NCBI GenBank assembly: GCA_019448385.1
Contig: JAGTXO010000001.1
Span: forward strand, 2,170,001-2,234,000
DNA length: 64,000 nt
From: Diacronema lutheri
Taxonomy: Eukaryota; Haptophyta; Pavlovophyceae; Pavlovales; Pavlovaceae
Direction of reading: 5' to 3'
The notes under the pieces were generated by a model. It had not been told where the DNA came from. It did not search any database and worked only from the letters and a program-made list of their open reading frames with translations. Shown here piece by piece: positions 48,112 to 58,715 of this stretch (position 1 is its first letter; every line of letters starts with the position of its first letter). The translations under genes and the position numbers were made by a program.

Positions 48112-48693
48112 ATGCGCGCGTGCGCCGCCGGGCTTGCGCTCTGGCTTGTCTGTGCGCCGACGGCAGCCAGTGCGGCGGTGCTCGTGCGCAGCGCGGCTCG
48201 CGCGCCAGCGCGGCGGCGGTCGGCGTGCACCGCGGTGGGCGAGTACACGGTCCGTCTCGCCAAGCCGCTCGGCATCGTCTTTGAAGAGGCGGAAGTGGAC
48301 AAGCCGCTCGGCGTGCGCGTGGCGCAGGTCGTCGCCGGTGGCCACGCCGACCTCAATGGCCGCGTGTGCGTCGGCGACGAGCTCGTCTCCACGTCGGCCG
48401 TCGTCTTCACCGACAAGTTCGGCTCGGGCAGCTTCAACAATTGGGAGAGGCAAATGATCGCGTGCACGCGGATGGACTTTGGCTCCATCATGGCGGCCAT
48501 CGGCTCGAACGACGGGCGGTACGGCTGCGTCGACGTTGTGTTGAAGCTGCGGCCCACCGATCAAACCATCCCGCGCCCGATGCAAGCCGCTCGCGCCGCG
48601 AACCCTGCGGACGAAGTGCAGTGGGACGCGTTCAACGGTGTTCGGAGCGGGAGCACGTCCATGCCGATCAGGCCGCCCAAAGACGCCTTTTGA
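48112..48693 (+). CDS. Plastid-type PDZ domain protein
   Basis: A 193-residue protein with a clear signal peptide (MRACAAGLALWLVCAPTAAS then A) and an Arg/Ala-rich stretch that fits a bipartite plastid presequence. A PDZ-like domain follows at about 45-115: VRLAKPLGIVFEEAEVD, VRVAQVVAGGHADLNGR and VCVGDELVSTSAV. The C-terminal part is polar and ends PIRPPKDAF. Small PDZ proteins of this build are common in algal plastids; function not known. Single exon. Confidence 0.7.
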   Translation: MRACAAGLALWLVCAPTAASAAVLVRSAARAPARRRSACTAVGEYTVRLAKPLGIVFEEAEVDKPLGVRVAQVVAGGHADLNGRVCVGDELVSTSAVVFTDKFGSGSFNNWERQMIACTRMDFGSIMAAIGSNDGRYGCVDVVLKLRPTDQTIPRPMQAARAANPADEVQWDAFNGVRSGSTSMPIRPPKDAF

Positions 48694-49030
48694 TCGCATG
48701 CGTCTCGGCTTGAGCGGGGCCGCATCGCCGCCGCGGGCAGCACAGTCGCCGCGAGGCGCCATCCAGCCCGACTCTCAGGGCGACGCCGACAGCTTGAGCG
48801 TGCCCTTTCCACCCGCACGTACCATTCGCGGCGGAGGAGTGCGCCCCCTCAACGGTCCGACCGACCAGCTCGCTGTGGCGCTCCGCGCACTGGCGCCTCC
48901 AGCGTGACCCACAACTGACACATCACGCGAGTCAAAGTCAGTTCGAAGACCGTGGAGCGGTTCAAACGCTCTCCAGCAGATGCATCTTGCACGGAACACG
49001 GGTGCACAGCTTCCCTGGTCAAGCGCCTCA
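48694..49030. other. Intergenic stretch without recognised gene
   Basis: 337 bp between the PDZ gene stop and the next ATG on the same strand. The base composition is less GC-rich near 48900-48990. I see no gene, hairpin or repeat; it probably holds the 3' end of one transcript and the promoter of the next. Confidence 0.6.
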
Positions 49031-50628
49031 ATGCGGAGCCTCGTCGCGCTCCTCGCCCTCGCGGTCGCGGAGGTGGCTGCGGCAGCGTCGCGGCCACACG
49101 TCTCCTTTTCCTTCATCAACTCACCCCTCGTTCCTCGCGACGCGCTGCAGCTGCTCCAGCCGCCGAGCCGCGCGCCAACGCAAATGTCGGCCGCGGTCGG
49201 GCTGGACGCGGGCTCGCTGCTCGGCCAGATCGTCGCGTTGCCCTTCCGGCTGCTGATCAAGTTTGGCGCGCTGCTAGGTTCGCTCGTGCCGGACCGGCTG
49301 CCGAGCTTCTGGACGGTCCGCGCGCCCGCGCTCACGCGCGCTGACGCGAGATTTCGCCGGAGCCGCGCGCGCGCGCGCCCGCCGCGCACGCCCTCACGCG
49401 CGTCCGCCCGCGCGCCCTGCGTCGCTCGCAGGTGCCCGAGGCGGGCGAGCACCTGATCGGCGCCGCGTCGATCCTCTTCTCCAACTTCTTTTACATCCAC
49501 TACGCGCTCCAGCAGTTCCGCTCGCGCCGCCCCTTCCTCGGCCTCCTGCTGCTCGCGGCGGCCGGGGCATCCATCGTCTACCACGGCGCTCAGATCCTCC
49601 ACGGCGCGAGCGCGTGCCTCACGCACAAGGCGTGCTTTGTGGACACGTCGATTGCCGTCGGCTCGGGCCTCGTCTACATTGCAAAATGCGGCCTGCCGCG
49701 CCCGCACCTCTCCGCCGCAGCGTGCTGCACGTTTTTCATTGGCCCGAGCTGCGCGCCGCTTTACGCCCTCTCGCACTCGGCATGGCACTTTGTAAGCGCG
49801 TATACGGCGTGGGCGATGGCTGAGGGCGCGCATCAGAACCACGCGCGCGCCAAACGCGCGCAGCTCGGGGGCGCAGCCGCTGCGCCGCTGCCGCAGCTGC
49901 CGAGCCCGGCGGCCGCCGGCGCCGCTTTGCGCGCCGGTCCGCACCAGCGAGACGCGACCGCGACCGCGACCGCGCTCGCGCCCACGCCGGCCACGACCGC
50001 GACCGCCACGCCAATCGCCGCTACGCCGAGGCGCGCGCTCGGCCGCGCGCGCCTGCGGATGGCTGCGCGCGACGGCGCCGTGGGCGTGCAGCTCCAGCGG
50101 CGCGCGTGGGCGCGTTGGCGGCGCCTCTCGCGCGCGCGCGGCAGTGCGCGCCCCGAGGCTGGCGGCGCGGGCGGCGGCGCGAGCAGCGGCGCGGGCGGCG
50201 GCGCGCATGGCCAGCCGCTGCCCGCTGCCGTGCGCCCACTTGCCGCGCTGATCGCCGACTGCGCGGGCGCCGTCGTCAGCGCCGCGCGCGCGCTGCTCGC
50301 GGCCCCGTTTGCGCTTGGGGGCGCGCTTGCAGCCGCGTTCGCAGCGGAGCGCGCGGAAAGCGCGGGCGTCGCGCAGCGGCTGGGCGCGCTCGGCAGCGCG
50401 CTCGTCGCGCTGCCATCGCGAGTGCTCGCCGGGCTGGACTCCCTCGCAAAGCTCGTGTCCTCGGCATTCCCGGCCGAGTGGCGCCATGCCGCGCGCGGCG
50501 TCGCGCAGCGCGCGAGCGAGTCGATGCCGTCGAGCAAGCTGCACCTGCTGCAGCTGCTCCTGTGGAAGCACGCGCGCGGCGCGCGGCGCGTCAACGACGT
50601 GGACGGCGCGGCGCTGCGCTTCAAGTGA
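49031..50628 (+). CDS. Unknown membrane protein with signal peptide
   Basis: Not recognised. Exon 1 (49031-49315) codes MRSLVALLALAVAEVAAAAS, a signal peptide, then an amphipathic region. Exon 2 (49432-50628) starts VPEAGEHLIGAASILFSNFF after a 116-nt GT-AG intron (phase 0). Several hydrophobic segments in 100-230 suggest a multi-pass protein (FLGLLLLAAAGASIVYHGAQ). A long Ala/Thr/Arg-rich linker and a C-terminal amphipathic helix follow. The product is about 493 residues. Conserved-looking Cys and His residues (YHGAQILHGASACLTHKAC) hint at a metal or redox site, but no family is recalled. A plastid location is possible given the start. Confidence 0.6.
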
Positions 50629-50769
50629 GGGGCGGCAAGCTGCTGCAAATGCAAGAATCTTTTCAGTTCCGTGAGAGTCTGGACGGCAAGAGCCAGAGGC
50701 GGTCAGGCGGAGAACCGGTCAGACATCCAGGGAAGGGAAGCCTTCCGCCCATATTGATTGAATTTCGGG

Positions 50770-53700
50770 TCAGCTGCTCACAGTGGACGCGGTGCTCGGC
50801 GCCGAGTTTTGGGCGCCGGGCGACGACGGAGCGGGCACGGCCTGCAGCGGCCGCGGGGCCGCGTGCGGCTCGCCACGCCTCCAGCTCGCAAGTTCTTGCG
50901 CATAGCCGGCGATTGTCTTCATCTCGCCCTGCAACAGCCGGACACGGGAGGAGGCGAGGCGAGCGCGAGAATGTGAGATGGGACCCCGCAGCTCGCCGCG
51001 CACGCACAGCGCGGCGTGGCGCACGCCACGCTGCAGCTGCGCTTGCGCGCACCTGCGGCCCGGCGATTGCGCAGAGCGGCATGAAGAACATGAGCGCGTA
51101 GAGGATTGCGCAAACGACGACGACGACGATGAGCGTTGCCATCTGGCGCGCGCCGCGCCGAGGTGCGTGCCGCGCGTGAGCCCCGGCTCGCCGTCGCTGC
51201 GCACGCGCGCGCGGCGCGGCATCTCAGCGCGTGCGCGGCGTGGCGTCGCGCACACCTTTGTGAAGAAGGTCATCTGGCAGCCAAACATGAAGAGGCCGCT
51301 GCCAAAGGTGGTCATCGCGCCCGCGACGACGGTGATGCCCATGCGCGTGAGCGCGTCGGACACCTTGCCCTCGCGCGAGAAATGCGCTGACTCGCGGTAG
51401 CTGTGGCCGAGGTGCACGACGTAGTCAACCGAGAATCCGATCACGATCGTCGAGCACACCGTCTCGGCAACGCCGAGCCCCCAGCCCATGATCGCCTGGC
51501 AGAAGCCGAGCGTGAGGCCAACGATCAGGGCGATCGTCACGATGGCGTACAGCGAGATGAGCGGCGAGCCGGTCGCGACGACCAGGATGGCGAAGCAGAC
51601 GGGGAAGCAGATCGCGAAGCCCTGCAGCACGTTCGCCACGAGCGCCTGCTCCGTCATGATCCACGTGAACGAATTGCCCGCGTACACAAACGGGCGCTCG
51701 CCGAGCAGGCGCTTCGGGTCCACGTCCGCCTTCGCCCGTGCGAGCGCGTCGTGCACCGCGTCGTAGAAGGCGATAGTCGTGGAGAAGGGCTGCTCGTTGA
51801 GCAGCGTCGACGAGAAGGGCACCTCGACCCACGCGAGCTCGCCGCTGATGAAGCCGAACGACGAGGCAGTGTCGTACGATGTCCGCGTGAAGTCCTTGAC
51901 GAGGTCGATGAAACTGTCGCCCGTCGGCCGGTCCTTCTTGCCATTGTACGACGACGTCTTCGCGCCCGTCGCGTTGTAGACGGTGTCACCGTACCTGCGA
52001 GCGGGCGGCAGGGCGCGCGCCGGCGGCGCGCGCGTGGGCACGCGCACGGCGAGCCGGCGCGAGGGGCTACGGCGCACCGCGGCGGGCGCAGGGGAGGGGC
52101 GCCGGCGCGCACCACTCGTCAAACTCCTCGATCGGGCAGTACAGCTCGCCCGGCCGGATGAAGCGCACAAAGCCGCCGACGCAGCTCTTCACCGTGCACG
52201 GCACGTCGCGCATCGCGTCGCAGAGCTCGCGCAGCGCCTCCTGGCCGTCGCGCTCGCGGATGTCGAACGACGCGTCGAAGGTGGCCTTGCCGCGGTTCTT
52301 GGACGGGTTCCACACGACAAAGTTGTCGCTGCGCTCGAAGCCGGCGACGCCGAGGACGATCTGCATGTCCACGTACGAGTCCTCCGCGCCCGAGAGGAAC
52401 CTGTTTGACGAGATGTCGCCAAAGCCAGTGTACATGTGGTCTGCAGTGAACCACTGCTCCTGCTTGGTCGGCGGCCGCAGCTTGAAGGCAAAGCGAGCGC
52501 CAACGCCGCCGAGGGTCGCCCAGAAGCAGACGAGCCCGATCGAGACGGGCTTGAGCCACGCGTGCTTGGTCGGCGCCCAGTTGAGCATCGGCGCGTAGTA
52601 CTGCCGGAAGAAGCGCTCGGCCGGGCGGAGCTTCTCGCCCGGCGTGGCGTACGGCAGGTTGGACGGCACGTCGCTCGTCAGGTCCACACCGTCCGACGCG
52701 AGCGCGGCGTGCTTGGCGGCAACCGCGCCCTCGTCAGGCACGGGCAGCGGCTGGACGGCCGTGCCGTTCGGCTCGGCGGGCGGCTCGGGCTCGTCGAGCC
52801 CCATAGGCACGAGCTCGGGGTGCGGCTGGCGGCGGAGCACGGCCCAGCAGGTCGTAACGTCATTCTCGTACATGTGGACGACGAGCGGGAAGAAAGTGAT
52901 GGTGAGCACGTAGTTCATCACGATCGCGATCGCCGCGTAGATGCCAAAAGACGAGATCGGCATGACCGGCGTGATCGCCGTCGCGCAAAAGGCGATCGCG
53001 GTCGTAACCGACGTGTTGAGGACCGCCTGCGCCGAGTGCGACCACGTCCACAGCATACGCTGCAGCTGCGTTGCAAGCGCGGGCATCACCTTGGCCTGCT
53101 TGTACGCGTCGCAAAAGCAGAAGACATTGTCTGCGCCGACCCCGAGGACAAGGTAAATCGTCAGGATGTGCAGCTGCACGAAGTAGTCGATCTGGCCGAT
53201 CACGCGATAGACGAAGAAGGCGATTGGCAGCGAGAGGAAGATCTGCAGCATGCCCATGGATGCGAGCCAGGCGGACTGGGTGTGGAAGAGGATGTACATG
53301 TAGACGAAGAGCACCGAGCCAAACACCCACATCAGATCGGCATTGACAATCCGGTCGAACTCGGACTGCGCCCACGGGCCGAGGTACCGGATGTCGACGC
53401 CACGGTCGACGGCCGGCGAGCCGGCGATGCCGTTGACGATCGGCTTGCGCGAGGCGTACGCCGACTTGAGATTGCTGTTTACCAGCCCAAAGTACTCCCA
53501 AAAGTCGAGCTCCATCCTCTCGTACAGCACGTCGTACACCTCCTGCTGCTCGTCCTTGCGGTCGTCCTTCGAGTCGTAGCCGGTGAGCGGGCCGCCGCTC
53601 ACGACGAGGTTGGAGCGCGTGAGCTCGGTGCGCTCCTGCTTCTCGACGTCGGCGGAGAGGAAGAAGCCGATGATCTGGCGCGCGTCGTCCGAGTGGTCGA

Positions 53701-54651
53701 GCAGCTTGATCAGCTGCTTGGTCCGGTCCTTGACATACTCGGCCGGCAGCTCGTCGCACACGCGCCGGTGGCCGCGGAAAAGCTCCGCGTCCGCGCCAGG
53801 CGCCGCCTTCGGCTTGCCATGGATGACGGGCACGCCAAGGAAGATCTGCATGAACGCGAGCTCGGCCTTGCTCGAGTCGGCGAAAAGGTAGTCGGCGCTG
53901 TCCTTGTCGTAGATGGATGCGTCGTCGCTCCACGCCTGGTAGTAGATGGTCGCGATCGAGAGCTGCTGCTTCGCGCACCGCCGGCCGTCCGCGCTCTGCG
54001 TGTAGCCGAGTGCGCTCGCGCCCTTGTAGCACACCTTCGGGTAGTCGGGGTGGTTGAGCAGCACGTTCTCCGCCTCGCAAATCGTCTTCAGGTTCCCCGC
54101 CGTGATGATGTCGGCCGTCGAATTGAGCTGCTCGTGCTGGTAGATGAGCGTGAGAAAGTCGCGCGTCTGCGTGCGCTCAGCCTTCACGTCGCCCACATTG
54201 TCCGTCAAGCCGCCCGCCTTCTTGGCCGAGAGGCCGCGGTTGGCGCGCGCCCATTCGAGCGCGTCTCGGTTGAGGCTCTGCACCGACTCGGACACCGTCC
54301 AATCGTAGTCCTGCGCGCCGCGGGGGCGCGAAACGAAGCGCGCGTGAGCCGTGCGCGAGCAGCTCGCGCGCGCGCCACTCTGCACGGATGCAAACCACGG
54401 CCAGGCGAAACAGGCGCGCGTGGCCGTCGCTCGCGTCTCTCCGCGCGCGCAGAGCGACGGGCGCCGGTGACCGAGACGCGCGCGCGGTGTACCGACTGCT
54501 CGCTCTGCTGGACCAGAAACTTGTACTGGCCGACGCTCACGGCGGTGAGTGCGATGATGACGGAGAGTGCGACGAGGAAGAGCTTGCGGTAGTGCCGCGT
54601 GAGGACGCGCACGTACACCGTGACGGCACGGCCGTGCGCCTGCGCGCCCAT
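50770..54651 (-). CDS. Dispatched/NPC1-like RND protein with sterol-sensing-type domain
   Basis: About 1114 residues in five exons: 54493-54651, 52113-54310, 51256-51994, 51053-51142 and 50770-50928, with GT-AG introns of 182, 118, 113 and 124 nt. The first helix lies at LFLVALSVIIALTAVSVGQY. A large extracytosolic loop precedes the sterol-sensing-type helices. The helix 4 motif GVGADNVFCFCDAYKQA has the Gly-x-x-x-Asp-Asn form known from NPC1. The second half repeats the fold, with IGFSVDYVVHLGHSYRES at the helix 10 position, as in Dispatched and Patched. These proteins use ion gradients to move lipids or lipidated proteins. Ligand unknown; no Hedgehog is expected in algae. The start could lie slightly upstream (54712 frame). 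Confidence 0.88.
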
Positions 54652-54868
54652 CTCGTCGATGTGATCCCGGCTTGTTCCCTTTGCGGGATTCTTCCAACGC
54701 CTCCTGCATATGAGACATGTGCACACCTTTGCTACTCGGAACAGCCAGTGTCGGTGACATCACCCAGCCCCTTGATATGGGCTCGAATGCCGAGCAAATG
54801 GTCGAGCCGACCACGATGGCGACGGGATGCCGGCCGGCCGGTTTGGGCGTGACACGTCGGCCGTGGGC

Positions 54869-57040
54869 ATGACGGAGACTGTGGGCGCGAGCAAGGCGCG
54901 CCGGCAGCTTCAGCGGCGGCTTGCGGCGCTCGCACGCGTATGTGCGCGCGCGGGGCTCGAGCCGCTGCCCCGCTCGGCCGGCGCGCGCGCGCTCGTCGTG
55001 CTGCACGGCGGCCTTGACAACCGCGGCGCGACACACATGGACATCGACGCGGCGCTGCGCGCGATCGCGCCCGGTGCGGCGCTGTGGCATTCGACGTGCG
55101 GGCTGTGGACGTGCGCGCGCTGCGCGACACCGGCCGAGGCGCTCGCCGTGCACGACGTGCTGCACGCGCTCCCGCTCTCCGCGCTGCCTCGGCACGCGCT
55201 CGTCGTCGCGCTCGTCGACGACGGCGCGGTGGGCGCGCTCCTCGCGCGCGAGTGCGCCGCGCACGCGCCTGTCAAAGCAGCACGCGTGCCCGGCCTGGCG
55301 CTGCTCGAAGAGTACATCGACGAGGCCGAGCAGGCTCGCCTCGTCCGCGCGATCGACGTTGCGACGGATGCGTGGGAGGCGCGCTCGGACGGCGGGCGAT
55401 GCGTCCGGCACTATGGCCTGCGCTTCGACTACGCGACGGCGCGCGCCGATACATCCGGCGAGCGGCCGCCCTGGCCCGCGTGGTGCGCAGAGCTTAGCGC
55501 GCGCCTCGTGGCCGACGGCATCGCGCCGTGTGCCCCCGACCAAATCACGGTAAATTCGTATCGGCCGGGCGAGGGCATCCCGTGGCACTGCGACACGCAC
55601 TCGGCATTTGGACGCGTCATCTGCTCGCTCAGCTTGCTCGCAGACATCGTGATGCGCTTCCGCGGCGCCGCCGAGCCGGGCGAGCCGCCGCGCGCGCCGC
55701 TCGCCGTCCGCCTTCCGCGCCGCTCGCTGCTCGTCCTCGCCGGCGACGCGCGCTACGGCTGGGAGCACAGCATCTCGGCGCGCACGGCGGACTTTGACCC
55801 GGACGGGCTGCCGCGCGCGCGCAAACGCCGCCTTTCAATCACCTTCCGCCGCGCCGCCGACGGGGTGGCGAACGGTCGCACCGCGCCGCCGTGCGCGTGC
55901 CGCTGGCCGCAGCTCTGCGACTCGCAGGGCGCGGGGCGCCAACCGCTCAGCGCGCCCGAGCCCGTACCCGCGCGCTGCGCGCGCGAGCCGTCGACGGCCG
56001 CGCCGCCTCCGCTCGCTCGGCCAGCGGACGCGGAGGCGGGCGCACTACGCATGCGCGCGCTGCGGCGGGCCGACGCGCGCGCGCTCACCGCGCTGGCGGT
56101 TGCGCAACGCTGGGACTCGCCGGAATCGGACGTCCAACTCGCGCTCGAGCTTGCCGCGCGCGACCCGTCGGGCGGCAGCGCAGGCGCTGGCCTCTTCACG
56201 CGCACGGGCGAGCTCGTGTGCTGCGCAATCTTGCTTCGGCTCGACGCGCGCGCGCGCCCGCGCACGAGCTGGCTCTCGTCGGTGATCACGGACGAGCGCT
56301 GGCGCCGGCGTGGCCTCGCGCGGCGCCTCGTCTCGTCTTTGCTCGTGCGCGCCGGCGCTGACGCCGTCGGCCTTTTCGGCTCGAGCTGCGGGCAGCCGTT
56401 GTACACATCGCTTGGCTTTGAGCCGCTTCTCGCCGCTGGCCTCTACGAGCTGCGCGTCGGCGCTGGCGACGCGCCGACCGCGCCGGCAGACGCGCCGGAC
56501 ACGCCGCTGCACGTTGGCTTGCTGTCCGCCGCCGAGCTGCGCGCGCTCGTCGCGCGAGAGACCGCCGCGCGCGCAGCGGCGATGGTCGCTTGGTTCGACG
56601 CGGCGCCCCACCTCGCGTGTGCGGCGCGCTCGAGCGGAGAGCCCACAGCCGTCCCGCTGTCGTTCGCGCTCGGCCGGCACTGGCTCGACGGCAGCGTGTT
56701 CATCGGGCCGCTCGTCGCCTCGCCCGAGCTCGCTGAGCCCGCGCGCGGCGCGGCGGCGCGCGTGGTGCTCGCCGCAACGATTCGTACGGCGGCCACCGCG
56801 CCGAGGCCCGATGGCAGCCGCACCACGCGCGTGCTCGTGCTCGCGCTACCAGCGAGCCAAGCGATCATCAGCGCATTGGGCTTCGTGCCCGTGCCCGGCG
56901 CCGACGTGCAGTTCATGCTGCGCCCACCGCCGGCGCCTGCCGGCGCGCCCTCGTGCGGCGCGCAGAGCGTTGGCGGCATGCTGGCCGGCGGGCATCTGCC
57001 GCAGGGCGAGCTACTAGCCGCGGGGTACGACCTGGCGTGA
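54869..57040 (+). CDS. ALKBH8-like tRNA dioxygenase fused to GNAT domains
   Basis: A 723-residue single-exon protein. An RRM-like N-terminus has ALVVLHGGLDNRGATHMDI, as in ALKBH8. The AlkB domain has ITVNSYRPGEGIPWHCDTHS with iron ligands H240 and D242, H300 in GWEHSI, and 2-oxoglutarate arginines in RLSITFRR (321, 327). A zinc-type CACRWPQLCDSQ element copies the ALKBH8 cysteine set. In ALKBH8 a tRNA methyltransferase comes next; here two GNAT-like modules follow (VITDERWRRRGLARRLV, then a degenerate second copy near the end). ALKBH8 hydroxylates the wobble uridine. The acetyltransferase partner is new to me. An in-frame ATG at 54827 is possible. Confidence 0.82.
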   Translation: MTETVGASKARRQLQRRLAALARVCARAGLEPLPRSAGARALVVLHGGLDNRGATHMDIDAALRAIAPGAALWHSTCGLWTCARCATPAEALAVHDVLHALPLSALPRHALVVALVDDGAVGALLARECAAHAPVKAARVPGLALLEEYIDEAEQARLVRAIDVATDAWEARSDGGRCVRHYGLRFDYATARADTSGERPPWPAWCAELSARLVADGIAPCAPDQITVNSYRPGEGIPWHCDTHSAFGRVICSLSLLADIVMRFRGAAEPGEPPRAPLAVRLPRRSLLVLAGDARYGWEHSISARTADFDPDGLPRARKRRLSITFRRAADGVANGRTAPPCACRWPQLCDSQGAGRQPLSAPEPVPARCAREPSTAAPPPLARPADAEAGALRMRALRRADARALTALAVAQRWDSPESDVQLALELAARDPSGGSAGAGLFTRTGELVCCAILLRLDARARPRTSWLSSVITDERWRRRGLARRLVSSLLVRAGADAVGLFGSSCGQPLYTSLGFEPLLAAGLYELRVGAGDAPTAPADAPDTPLHVGLLSAAELRALVARETAARAAAMVAWFDAAPHLACAARSSGEPTAVPLSFALGRHWLDGSVFIGPLVASPELAEPARGAAARVVLAATIRTAATAPRPDGSRTTRVLVLALPASQAIISALGFVPVPGADVQFMLRPPPAPAGAPSCGAQSVGGMLAGGHLPQGELLAAGYDLA

Positions 57041-57095
57041 CATGCTAGATGGACGGCCCGTGCTAAGGGCGCGGCGCAGCGGCCTGTTTGCGCGC

Positions 57096-57653
57096 TCACT
57101 CGGGCGCCAATCTCGGCTGCGGGATGGCGACAAAGGCCGCCGACGACCGCTCGAGACATGCCGCGTGCATCGTGCACTCGGCGTGGGCGAGCTCGCGGAG
57201 GGACGCCTGCGTCACCGCGGCAGCGTACTGGCGCACGAGCGCCTCGCTGCTCGCCAGATCGCCTTGGACTTTCTCGAGCTGCTCGCGCGCGGTCCGCTCC
57301 GCCTGGTCGGCCTTTGCGTCCTTCTTTTTCGCCGCAGCGTCGCGCGCCTTGGCGTGCGCGAGGCGCAGCACCTCCGTACGGTCGCGCTGCGCCTTCACGG
57401 CGCCCTGCAGTGCCGCGACGCGGCCAATCTCGATCTCGCGGATGCCCCTTGCAGCGGCGGCGGCCGCGGCAGAGTGCGCGCCGGCCATCGTGCCGAGCTC
57501 CTGCGCGACGGACCGATCGAGCCCGGCGGCGTCGAGCGAGTCAATCAGGGCAGGATCGCTCAACTGCGCGTAGGCCGTGCTAAGCGCGGCATGCGCGTCC
57601 GCGATCGCGCCCAAGACTGCGGGCAGTTTGTCCGCCGGCGGCGCGCGCCCCAT
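57096..57653 (-). CDS. Coiled-coil protein, possibly BAR-like
   Basis: A 185-residue all-helical protein starting MGRAPPADKLPAVLGAI. Three long helices with heptad pattern (EVLRLAHAKARDAAAKKKDA, then REQLEKVQGDLASSEALVRQ) and a final helix LRELAHAECTMHAACLE match the size and spacing of a BAR domain such as CIBAR/FAM92. The family call is a guess from shape; no diagnostic motif is visible. Coding extends upstream without an ATG to 57722, so an upstream exon is possible. Head-to-head with the homeodomain gene (71 bp). Confidence 0.5.
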   Translation of the reverse strand: MGRAPPADKLPAVLGAIADAHAALSTAYAQLSDPALIDSLDAAGLDRSVAQELGTMAGAHSAAAAAAARGIREIEIGRVAALQGAVKAQRDRTEVLRLAHAKARDAAAKKKDAKADQAERTAREQLEKVQGDLASSEALVRQYAAAVTQASLRELAHAECTMHAACLERSSAAFVAIPQPRLAPE

Positions 57654-57724
57654 CTCCTCAAGAAATTGCCCGCAGACTTGGCGGGAAAGTGGGTTTGCTC
57701 TTTGTGGCTCGATTCGGACCACCC

Positions 57725-58639
57725 ATGTTCACCTCCCTCCCCGTCGAGTCGCCGCTGCGCAAGGCGGCCGGCGGCGCGCCCGATGTGTTCGTCGGTGGCG
57801 TTGACCTGCGCACGCAATTCGACCTCTCCTTTCTCGCCAGCCCGCTACGCCAGCTCGACGTGCTCGAGCTGCTCGGCTCGTGGGACCCAGCGCAGCCCGA
57901 GCACGCAAAGCGCGTGCGCCTCTCGCAGTCGCTCTCGCAGTCCAAGCACATGCTGCAAAAGTCGGCGGGCGGGCAGGAATTCCACGACTTGCTCGCTTTC
58001 CTTGAGATCGATCCAACGGGCCCCGGCGTTGCTGATCGGGCGAGCGCTCGCTGCGAGGCGGAGCGCGACTCGCTCTACGATTTTGTCAACGACGAGGTGC
58101 TCGGCGAGCTGCGCAACGACGACGAGGCCATGCTCAGCCTGTCGCGGACGGCCGATCAACTGTCGCGCGACCTGCAGGCAATCAAGGCGGTGACAACCAG
58201 CCCAGCCGAGATGCACGTCGTGCCTCTCACGCTCGCCGTCGCCAAGGGGGACGACGAGTCTCTCAACCGGCTGCGCGAGCATTTCCAGGACAAGTGGTCG
58301 TCCGAGGTCAGCCTGCAGGTGAGGCAGGTGGCGAAGCGCCGTCGTTCTAACCTGCACCCGGAGGCAACGCGGAAGCTCTCTGATTTCGTCAAGGCTCGTG
58401 AGGTGAATCCGTACGCCTCCGTCGCCGAGAAGCGGGAGCTGGCGGCCGCGTGCGGCATCACGGTCGAGCAGGTGTCCAACTGGCTTACGAACTTTCGCAA
58501 GCGACACTGGACGCCGCCCAAGTACGTCGAGTTGGCGCTCAAGGACCTTGATGCGGCAACCATGGCCGAGACCGAGCTCCGCTCCGGGCAGCGCTTCACC
58601 GTGGCGACGCTCGGCCACGTGGCCTACCTGGGCGACTGA
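57725..58639 (+). CDS. TALE-class homeodomain transcription factor
   Basis: A 304-residue protein with a C-terminal homeodomain at about 204-262. It starts KRRRSNLHPEATRKLSDFV, has NPYASVAEKRELAAACGI (the three-residue TALE extension between helices 1 and 2) and the recognition helix VEQVSNWLTNFRKRHW. The usual WFxNxR is WLTNFR here, a conservative change at the Phe. The upstream region (25-190) is a mixed helical domain that may be a PBC/KNOX-like dimerisation module. TALE factors set the haploid-diploid switch in green algae by family knowledge; that role here is inference. Single exon. Confidence 0.85.
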   Translation: MFTSLPVESPLRKAAGGAPDVFVGGVDLRTQFDLSFLASPLRQLDVLELLGSWDPAQPEHAKRVRLSQSLSQSKHMLQKSAGGQEFHDLLAFLEIDPTGPGVADRASARCEAERDSLYDFVNDEVLGELRNDDEAMLSLSRTADQLSRDLQAIKAVTTSPAEMHVVPLTLAVAKGDDESLNRLREHFQDKWSSEVSLQVRQVAKRRRSNLHPEATRKLSDFVKAREVNPYASVAEKRELAAACGITVEQVSNWLTNFRKRHWTPPKYVELALKDLDAATMAETELRSGQRFTVATLGHVAYLGD

Positions 58640-58715
58640 CGAATTGCCCTTCGGCTTTTCGCATCCCCCCCGGGCCATGGCGGCTAGAATGAAACACGTC
58701 TTGACGACTGTCACA

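Noticed and set aside
52436-54592. 718-codon open frame on the plus strand opposite the Dispatched-like gene
   Set aside because: Charged Arg/Val/His-rich shadow of the membrane protein on the other strand, with no recognisable domain.
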